From NCBI GenBank assembly GCA_017512625.1, contig JAFWFB010000042.1:1-5332 (forward strand): a stretch of 5,332 nt of DNA. The letters run 5' to 3'. The position numbers were made by a program, and so were the translations under genes. A model generated the notes under the pieces. That model saw nothing but the letters and a program-made list of their open reading frames with translations. It was not told the DNA's origin and ran no database searches. Positions 1 to 4,807 of this stretch are shown in pieces. This stretch comes from Erysipelotrichaceae bacterium (GTDB lineage Bacteria; Bacillota_I; Bacilli_A; Erysipelotrichales; Erysipelotrichaceae). Each line of letters opens with the position of its first letter. Position 1 is the first letter of the stretch.

Positions 1-280
1 CAGGATCGGACAGCAGGATGAAAGGAAGACCGTAATTGGTCTCAAATTTCTTATGGGAAGCTACCGAATCCTTGCTCACTCCTAATACGACGGCACCCTT
101 TTCCCTGATCTGCGGATATCTTTCAGCAAAGCCGCAGGCCTGGGAAGTACAACCGGAAGTGTTGTCTTTCGGGTAAAAATAGAGGATGACCTTGCTTCCT
201 AAATAATCCTTTAGGTAATGCATCTTTCCGTTTTGATCAGGCAGGGTAAACTCCGGTGCCTTAGTTCCGATCTCTAACAT
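1..280 (-). CDS. bcp: BCP-type peroxiredoxin, N-terminal part (cut by window edge)
   Basis: This is a cytosolic thiol peroxidase of the AhpC/TSA superfamily, BCP/PrxQ branch, which reduces H2O2 and organic hydroperoxides with electrons usually supplied by thioredoxin. The visible 93 residues start MLEIGTKAPEFTLPDQNGK, the usual entry into the thioredoxin fold. The active-site motif P-x3-T-x2-C is present as P37, T41 and peroxidatic C44. A second Cys at 49 gives the C-x4-C spacing of atypical 2-Cys BCP enzymes, whose disulfide is intramolecular. Residue 42 is Ser where the family normally has Pro (TSGC instead of TPGC). The family is about 150 residues long, so roughly 60 are missing beyond base 1. 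The start is set by an SD (AAGGAG, 287-292) six nt upstream of the ATG. It lies 31 nt downstream of the DUF4299-like gene on the same strand, so it is probably the last visible gene of that operon. The family call is solid; the individual substrate is not known. Confidence 0.93.
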   Translation of the reverse strand, partial: MLEIGTKAPEFTLPDQNGKMHYLKDYLGSKVILYFYPKDNTSGCTSQACGFAERYPQIREKGAVVLGVSKDSVASHKKFETNYGLPFILLSDP

Positions 281-286
281 ATCCTT

Positions 287-292
287 CTCCTT
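287..292 (-). promoter_or_regulatory. Shine-Dalgarno site of the peroxiredoxin gene
   Basis: Read on the minus strand this is AAGGAG followed by six nt and then the ATG at 280-278. It is the strongest SD in the window and fixes the peroxiredoxin start. It contrasts with the genes starting at 2350 and 2393, which have no recognisable SD. Confidence 0.8.
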
Positions 293-311
293 GTATTTGA
301 ATTCTTTTATA

Positions 312-1178
312 TCAGTTTTGCTCCTGACCAAAATATTCGATCAGATCCTGTTCGCTGATCCCTTCAAGCAGGAAATTCGTAGCATCATAGTATTTGATCA
401 GATTTTCAGGCAAAAGCTTGATAAAACGCTGGTAGTCCATCCTGTAAAGGATCTGTCTTTTCGGGGTCGAGAAGATATTCATCAGAAACTCTGAACAGGT
501 GAAATTCATGCCCTTTCCCTGAGGGATCTCCGGTATTGCCGGAAGGATGGTCCTGGTATCGCTGCTTAAGATCAGCGAACCATGGACATCGCCACTGGAT
601 TCCCTGTAAAAATGCGGGATAGCATAGTAAGCATCGATCCTTTGTTTTTCGTGCATCCATTCCTCAAACAGTTGCGGATCATCAAATTGTGACGCCTCGT
701 GAGGTCCAAAATTAAGCGGCCAGAGAGCGCAAGTTAAAAAATAAACTCCACCCTTTCGAAGGATGTCATCTCGCATCTGGTAGAATATTCTTTCGTTTTC
801 CACGATGGTAGACCGCATTCCGAAAACAAAATCATCCAGGCTTTGGGAACGTCCATCCACTTCGATCTCAGCCTTCCAGAATTCGGAGATCATCTGCACC
901 AGGCTGTAGAAGGAGTGGATCTCCTGCTCACCTGTAGGCATCATCAGTTTAAGATCGATCTTTATAAGACCTTCTTCATCCCAACTGGCTTTAATGCCCC
1001 TGGCCAGATTACGGGTATCGAAAAGGATCAGGCTATGATTTTTGACCTTGCCCTTTTCCAGACGCCATGAATCATCTTCATAGCTACCATAGCCAAAACC
1101 ATCAGAAGTAAGGATGTCAACGACAGGAAGCTGTCTTTTGATGATGGCTTTTTGTTTTATCGTTACAGTTAAACTCAT
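312..1178 (-). CDS. DUF4299-like protein of unknown function
   Basis: A soluble 288-residue protein with no signal peptide or membrane helix, so probably cytosolic. It resembles the DUF4299 family seen mainly in Firmicutes. The recognisable points are the N-terminal MSLTVTIKQK strand, a central stretch with W-K-A-E-I-E-V-D-G (about 101-109), and a following D-A-Y-Y-A-I-P-H-F-Y block (about 182-191). I recognise this from memory of the family pattern, not from a search. The function of the family is unknown, and I see no catalytic motif. The ATG overlaps the TGA of the upstream Mbeg1-like gene as ATGA (1175-1178). The upstream sequence is only A-rich (AAAGAGCAAGA), so translation is probably coupled to the gene before it. 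The peroxiredoxin follows 31 nt later. An overlapping 84-codon frame at 406-660 on the same strand is a shadow. Confidence 0.72.
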   Translation of the reverse strand: MSLTVTIKQKAIIKRQLPVVDILTSDGFGYGSYEDDSWRLEKGKVKNHSLILFDTRNLARGIKASWDEEGLIKIDLKLMMPTGEQEIHSFYSLVQMISEFWKAEIEVDGRSQSLDDFVFGMRSTIVENERIFYQMRDDILRKGGVYFLTCALWPLNFGPHEASQFDDPQLFEEWMHEKQRIDAYYAIPHFYRESSGDVHGSLILSSDTRTILPAIPEIPQGKGMNFTCSEFLMNIFSTPKRQILYRMDYQRFIKLLPENLIKYYDATNFLLEGISEQDLIEYFGQEQN

Positions 1179-2350
1179 TCTTGCTCTTTATCTTTATCTT
1201 TTGCTTTTTCTTTCCGTTTTTCACCGACGATGTTCAGGAACTTCTCGATCCTGCGCTTGTAGGTATCGGAAATGACGCTGGTACCGGTCTGAAGCAATGA
1301 ACCAATATGCTTTTCCAGGATCTCCCTGTCCTGCTTGTCCAAAGAAGTAACGACGCTGTGGATCCTAGCCAGGGTAGCGACATTCATGCCCATGATGGTA
1401 GTCGCCTTTTCGATTCCGGCCTTTTCAAAAACACTAAACAGGATCCGGACAAATTCCTTGCGTTCATCATCATCCAGATCTTTAAGCCAGGTCTTAAGGG
1501 TCTCATCGATCATGACGCTGCCATCGGTAACATCTTCGACATAGACCAGCGATGTTCCCCTGACCTCCCAGGAGGAGGCGTCGTGTTGCATGAAGCTCTT
1601 ATTGGAGCTCTTTACGACCTTCGCATTTTCTTCAGTATCCAGAAGCATGCCTATGACGGATGACTCCGGAATGATCTTGACTATCTTATCCTTGATCCGT
1701 CTGTATCCCTCTTCGTTGATCTGATGGGAGTTAAAGCCCGGACCATCGAAGTTATATACCCTATCGATATATTCCTGAGCGGTCTTGGAGACGTTGCTTG
1801 CGGCATATACTGCCAGATTGCCTCCCTTGGAGTGACCGCCGACGACCAGACGGTTTAAGAAAAACGGCAGGTTATGGCTGAGGTAATCCACCGCCATCTG
1901 CTGACCGATCGTCTTTTCCGCATAACTCAGATTGAAATCTTCCTTCCAACCGACCATGGTATCATCGGTACCTCTAAAAGCGATATATTCGATTCCTACA
2001 GGCAGATAGATCTTGACAGCGGAAAACTGCAGGTCCTTTTCCGGATCGATCACGTTGACATAATTGGTTAGTCTGATATTGGCGTACCTTTCGGTCTTGG
2101 CCATCTTGCGGGCCAAAATGATCGCATTTTTAAGGGCGAAGAATTCGACCTTTTCCACGTCAACATTCTTCTTTTCGAAGATATCGACGACTTCCTTAAG
2201 GGTAAAGCCCTTATTGCCTTGGATCGGTAAAATACCGTCAAACTCGAAATAAGCCAGCTTGGAAAAGATCAGGGCGTCTACATCATTAAAAGGTGATGCA
2301 CGGAAAGAAAGGTCTCCGCGCCAGTCAACATAATCAAGAATATTAGTCAT
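1175..2350 (-). CDS. Mbeg1-like (DUF2974) alpha/beta-hydrolase
   Basis: A 391-residue lipase-like serine hydrolase of the Mbeg1-like/DUF2974 family; substrate unknown. Visible landmarks, numbered from the chosen start, are: MTNILDYVDWRGDLSF at the N-terminus, typical of the family; a lipase-3-like strand with FRGTDD (125-130); a nucleophile elbow GGHSKGG with Ser174; FDGPGF with candidate acid Asp202; and MQHD with candidate catalytic His256. The last 30 or so residues are a highly charged Lys/Glu/Asp tail. No signal peptide is visible, so it is predicted cytosolic. The frame stays open upstream to 2422, but the extra 24 residues look unlike the family, would run into the divergent gene, and would place the promoter inside the coding region. 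The ATG at 2350-2348 is therefore chosen. A perfect TATAAT lies six nt upstream of that ATG and there is no SD, suggesting a leaderless message. It overlaps the DUF4299-like gene by 4 nt and should head the operon. Confidence 0.9.
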   Translation of the reverse strand: MTNILDYVDWRGDLSFRASPFNDVDALIFSKLAYFEFDGILPIQGNKGFTLKEVVDIFEKKNVDVEKVEFFALKNAIILARKMAKTERYANIRLTNYVNVIDPEKDLQFSAVKIYLPVGIEYIAFRGTDDTMVGWKEDFNLSYAEKTIGQQMAVDYLSHNLPFFLNRLVVGGHSKGGNLAVYAASNVSKTAQEYIDRVYNFDGPGFNSHQINEEGYRRIKDKIVKIIPESSVIGMLLDTEENAKVVKSSNKSFMQHDASSWEVRGTSLVYVEDVTDGSVMIDETLKTWLKDLDDDERKEFVRILFSVFEKAGIEKATTIMGMNVATLARIHSVVTSLDKQDREILEKHIGSLLQTGTSVISDTYKRRIEKFLNIVGEKRKEKAKDKDKEQE

Positions 2351-2392
2351 AACATCATTATAAGTTAAACCCTGGGATAGTATAATAGTTTT
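2351..2392. promoter_or_regulatory. Symmetric divergent promoter pair, both apparently leaderless
   Basis: The whole 42-bp space between two divergent ATGs reads as: ATG of the minus gene, 6 nt, minus-strand TATAAT (2362-2357), 18 nt, plus-strand TATAAT (2381-2386), 6 nt, ATG of the plus gene. With the usual 6-7 nt from -10 box to start point, both transcripts would begin at or next to the A of the ATG. No SD is present for either gene. The position expected for each -35 box falls on the -10 box of the other gene (2358-2363 and 2380-2385). These -35 matches are poor (TTATAA and TTATAC). The middle carries a short palindrome, CCCTGGG (2370-2376). The boxes are seen directly; promoter activity, leaderless translation and mutual exclusion are inference. 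Confidence 0.6.
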
Positions 2393-2784
2393 ATGTTGGA
2401 AAAAATAAAAAGATCCTTTCAAAGATTCATGCAGGGACGATATGGAGGTGATGATCTCTATGTTGCGATCACGACGCTTTGTTTGGTGCTGCTTATCCTA
2501 AACAATTTCCTTAGAAGCAGGGCACTAAGCTGGCTGATCATGCTGCTTCTGATCTATAACCTCTACCGCATCTTTTCGAAGAATTATGCTTTAAGACAAA
2601 AAGAAAACAAGATCTTCATAAATCTCGCATCACCATTACAAAACTATTTTAGGAAACTGGCACTGCAGTTAAAGGACAGGGAGCACAGCTACTATCTTTG
2701 TCCAAGGTGCCATAAGATCAACAGCAGGGCGCTGTCACGATCACCTGCGTGCATTGCGCACACGAGTTCGAGAAGAAGAATTAA
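2393..2784 (+). pseudogene. Two-helix zinc-ribbon membrane protein, frameshifted in the zinc ribbon
   Basis: A small membrane protein of a type common in Firmicutes: basic N-terminus with a F-M-Q-G-R-Y-G motif (12-18), two predicted membrane helices (about 22-40 and 43-61), a basic linker, then a C-terminal zinc ribbon. The first knuckle CPRC is at residues 103-106. The frame then runs into an Arg/Ser-rich tail, ending at a TAA at 2789-2791, that does not look like a ribbon. Read two bases over (GCT at 2731 onward), the DNA encodes AVTITCVHCAHEFEKKN and stops at 2782-2784. That is the expected second knuckle (C-x2-C) and basic end. An indel therefore lies between about 2717 and 2730. Only 35 nt separate the first knuckle from the second, about 13 fewer than I would expect for the usual ribbon loop. 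The ATG is the first possible start, since an in-frame TAG lies at 2378-2380. Function unknown. The lesion could be a true mutation or a sequencing error. Confidence 0.75.
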
Positions 2785-3479
2785 CCGTTAAGTTCCCTGA
2801 GCAGGGCTTCCTTATCCCGCTTCCACTTGATGGCACCGTAGATATCGGAAAAGAAATAGAAAATGGTTACCAGAAGGCCACCGAAATTCGGTGAGCCTTT
2901 TACTATCAGGGCATAGAACCAAAGGATCATTACCAGCAGATCCTTGCAAATGAAAAGCGAATAGGATAATGCTGATGATCTGGCCAGGAAATAGTGGGAA
3001 ACCAGTCCCAGGCTAAGACAGAAGACCGAGATGTATATCAGTTCCTTATCAAAGGCTTTAAGCAAAAGATAATAAGGATACAGTAAAAACAGCTGGGATA
3101 TGAAGACCATTGCGACTTCATCTCTATGCACTAGGGAGATATTTACTTCTCCCTTTTCATTTTTATCCTTGCGATGCCAGATCAAAAGACCGGCCGAGTC
3201 CACCAGCAAGGCCAGCGAATTGGTAATGACTTCACTGAAAAAATGTTCCTGGGCGGAAAGGCAGATGCAAAGTATCGATGAAACGATCGCGATGGCGTAG
3301 CCAAAAACATTCCTCTTGATCAAAAGCATGGCGCTTACAACCGAGGTATAAGCATAAATAATGGAAATGGTGGAATATCTATAGATCAGGGCCAGTACCG
3401 TATTGGTAAGCAGGCCGATTATGAGAAAGATGATTTCGATAACATTCCAGTTTTTTAAGGGATGAGATTTAATGGACAC
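2781..3479 (-). CDS. PnuC-like nicotinamide riboside transporter
   Basis: An integral membrane protein of about 232 residues with seven or eight hydrophobic segments, of the size of PnuC. The family takes up nicotinamide riboside (or, in relatives, other vitamin nucleosides) by facilitated diffusion for NAD salvage. Support comes from the order of segments and two PnuC-like patterns: an N-V-F-G-Y helix leading to T-N-S-L...G-L-L-I-W-H, and the C-terminal I-F-Y-F-F-S-D-I-Y-G-A-I-K-W-K-R helix with its Y-G...W ending. The match is diverged, so the substrate is unproven. No ATG exists near the N-terminus. Candidate starts are GTG at 3479 (chosen, 7 nt past a -10-like box) and TTG at 3485; neither has a convincing SD. 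The gene has its own promoter after a terminator. It ends tail to tail with the zinc-ribbon gene, the two stop codons sharing TTAA at 2781-2784. Confidence 0.72.
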   Translation of the reverse strand: MSIKSHPLKNWNVIEIIFLIIGLLTNTVLALIYRYSTISIIYAYTSVVSAMLLIKRNVFGYAIAIVSSILCICLSAQEHFFSEVITNSLALLVDSAGLLIWHRKDKNEKGEVNISLVHRDEVAMVFISQLFLLYPYYLLLKAFDKELIYISVFCLSLGLVSHYFLARSSALSYSLFICKDLLVMILWFYALIVKGSPNFGGLLVTIFYFFSDIYGAIKWKRDKEALLRELNG

Positions 3480-3486
3480 AACCAAT

Positions 3487-3514
3487 AGTCTACCAATTTA
3501 AAAATTGGCGTCAA
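3487..3514 (-). promoter_or_regulatory. Promoter of the pnuC-like gene
   Basis: On the minus strand, TTGACG (3514-3509, five of six -35 positions) is followed by 16 nt and then TAGACT (3492-3487, four of six -10 positions). The predicted start point falls at about 3480, immediately before the GTG codon at 3479, so the message may have no leader. It starts a few bases after the U-tract of the preceding terminator, so the gene appears to be an independent unit. Its spacer is fully occupied by a perfect palindrome, which points to repressor control. Confidence 0.55.
3493..3508. repeat. Perfect 16-bp inverted repeat in the promoter spacer (putative operator)
   Basis: The plus strand reads CCAATTTAAAAATTGG: 7-bp arms CCAATTT and AAATTGG around a central AA. 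It spans exactly the 16 nt between the -35 and -10 boxes of the pnuC-like promoter. That placement is typical of an operator where a dimeric repressor would block RNA polymerase. I cannot name the regulator; NAD-metabolism repressors are candidates by context only. No U-tract follows on the minus strand, which argues against a terminator. Confidence 0.5.
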
Positions 3515-3519
3515 CACCT

Positions 3520-3548
3520 AAAAAAAGAAGAGTTAACGCTCTTCTTTT
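3520..3548 (-). terminator. Rho-independent terminator of the F420-ligase-like gene
   Basis: A perfect 10-bp stem, AAAAGAAGAG (3523-3532) and CTCTTCTTTT (3539-3548), encloses the loop TTAACG. Read on the minus strand, the second arm runs into an uninterrupted T tract ending at about 3520. The stem begins inside the TAA stop codon (3549-3547) of the upstream gene, so termination is placed right at the end of the original full-length frame. This supports the ancestral gene extending to 3547 rather than stopping at the TAG at 3877. Confidence 0.85.
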
Positions 3549-4737
3549 AATTGGTATAGTTATCGAAATATCCCTTGACCAGGATGATCGGGGTACCCTT
3601 GTCTCCGGAACCGCTGGTAAGATCAGCTAACGAACCGATCAGATCGGTAAGTCTTCTTGGGGTGGTACCTTCAGTCTCCATGCGTCCCTTAAGGTCAGCA
3701 TCCTTTTTCTGGATCCTCTTAGTGATGGCTTCTTTTAATTCTTCACCCTTAAGATCGCCAAACTCACCATCAGCCAGATATTTCAGCTTTAGCTCGTTTG
3801 GTGTACCGATCAGTCCGCTGGTATAAGCGACACCTACGACCGGATCAGCCAGTTCCCAGATCTTGCCAACCGGATCCTAGAAGGCACCGTCACCATAGAC
3901 CATGACTTCCGGTGTCTTGCCGGTTCTTTCCTTGAACATCTTCTGGATCTCGTCAACGAAGTCACTGCCGATATTCGGGAACAGTTTGACCTTGTCCTCA
4001 GTAGCCTTGTTGGATCCTAAAAGTCCATAGTTTTCATTGAAGCCGGAGCCATTGACCGGTCTGTTCAGGATATCTTCCAGATTGTAGACGATCTTTGCTC
4101 CCGCATCCCTTAAGATCTGTTGGGTCCTTTTGCGGGTATGGATGTCACAGCTTAAGACGTTTTCCGTATATTTGAGGATGGCAGTTGGCTGGTTAGCCAG
4201 GATGATCTCGCATTCGGCTCCTTCGCCTTCAACCAGCTGTTTGTAGTATTCAATATAGTCAACACCGGTAAACGGATGTTTGTAACCCTTAAATAACCGG
4301 TAGTAGTCCTCAGTAGTAAGGATGGTATTGTATGGATCGATTCCTTCCTTATCCAGGATATCGATCGGGGCGATCTCGTTTCCTACCTCATCACTTGGGT
4401 AAGAAAGCATGATCGTCAGCTTCTTGGCGCCTCTTGCGATGCCTTTAAGACAGATCGCAAAACGGTTACGGGAAAGGATCGGGAAGATGACACCGAATTC
4501 GCCGCTCGGGAATTTTTCCCTGATATCAGCAGCGATATCATCGACACTGGCATAATTGCCCTGGCTTCTGGCAACAACTGACTCGGTGACCGCAACAACA
4601 TCACGGTCTGCCATCTGCATGCCCAGCGAATCCAGCGCTTCGATTACGCTGTCAACGACGATGGTTTTGAGGTCATCGCCTTCCTTGATGATCGGACATC
4701 TGATGCCCATCGAGATGGTTCCAACTTTTCTTTCCAT
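3547..4737 (-). pseudogene. Coenzyme F420-0:L-glutamate ligase-like protein, interrupted by in-frame TAG
   Basis: The full frame is 396 codons before a TAA, with a single TAG at codon 287 (3879-3877). Before it lies a family-typical N-terminus (GTISMGIRCPIIKEGDDL, residues 6-23) and the block VMVYGDGAF (278-286). Immediately after it the same frame continues DPVGKIWELADP...TSGLIGTPNELKLKYL...GTTPRRLTDLIGSL...TSGSGDKGTP...GYFDNYTN with no other stop. From memory, relatives read GDGAF-K-DPVGK, so AAG has become TAG. The family is related to CofE/F420 ligase, which adds glutamate to F420-0, but such homologues occur in Firmicutes not known to make F420, where their substrate is unknown. The ATG has an SD (AGAGG) and a TATAAT upstream. 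If the TAG stops translation, a 286-residue protein lacking the conserved C-terminus results. Nonsense mutation, sequencing error and suppression or readthrough are all possible. Confidence 0.8.
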
Positions 4738-4769
4738 AATGTGCCTCTTTTCAAAACAATAAAATTATA
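4738..4769 (-). promoter_or_regulatory. -10 box and SD of the F420-ligase-like gene
   Basis: On the minus strand a perfect TATAAT (4769-4764) is followed 26 nt later by the ATG at 4737. An AGAGG (4748-4744) lies six nt before the ATG. A start point near 4757 would give a leader of about 20 nt containing the SD, an ordinary arrangement. No good -35 box is seen at 16-18 nt (AAGCCA or TAAGCC), so the promoter may be weak or activated, or the gene may be partly read through from the transporter upstream. Confidence 0.5.
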
Positions 4770-4807
4770 TCTCAACCTGATTAGGCTGGCTTATTTTTTT
4801 TCTGTTT

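Noticed and set aside
406..660. 84-codon minus-strand frame inside the DUF4299-like gene
   Set aside because: Overlaps the family-like frame completely, with no SD or domain pattern.
1307..1663. 118-codon plus-strand open frame opposite the hydrolase
   Set aside because: It is antisense to a well-supported gene and has no recognisable protein features or SD, so it is a shadow of biased codon use.
2347..2358. Minus-strand mini-ORF ATG ATG TTA TGA whose stop overlaps the hydrolase ATG (possible uORF with reinitiation)
   Set aside because: Only three codons long. If transcription begins at the TATAAT-predicted site it is not even in the message, so it is probably chance.
2351..2422. N-terminal extension of the Mbeg1-like hydrolase from an ATG at 2422
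   Set aside because: The extra 24 residues do not resemble the family start, have no SD, overlap the divergent gene, and would put the TATAAT boxes inside coding sequence. The start at 2350 matches the family.
2744..2762. Stem GTGTGC/GCACGC past the pnuC-like stop as a terminator
   Set aside because: No T tract follows on the minus strand, and the bases are explained by the second zinc knuckle codons of the convergent gene.
3486..3546. Riboswitch upstream of the pnuC-like gene
   Set aside because: Only about 60 nt is available, and it is filled by a terminator, a -35 box and a palindrome. The predicted transcript has essentially no leader, so there is no room for an aptamer.
4773..4800. Hairpin CAACCT-GATT-AGGCTG followed by a T run on the plus strand, as a terminator
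   Set aside because: The stem is six bp with an A/C mismatch on the plus strand, and no plus-strand gene ends here. On the minus strand the T run is on the wrong side and the hairpin abuts the TATAAT, so it is at best a very weak terminator for the transporter.
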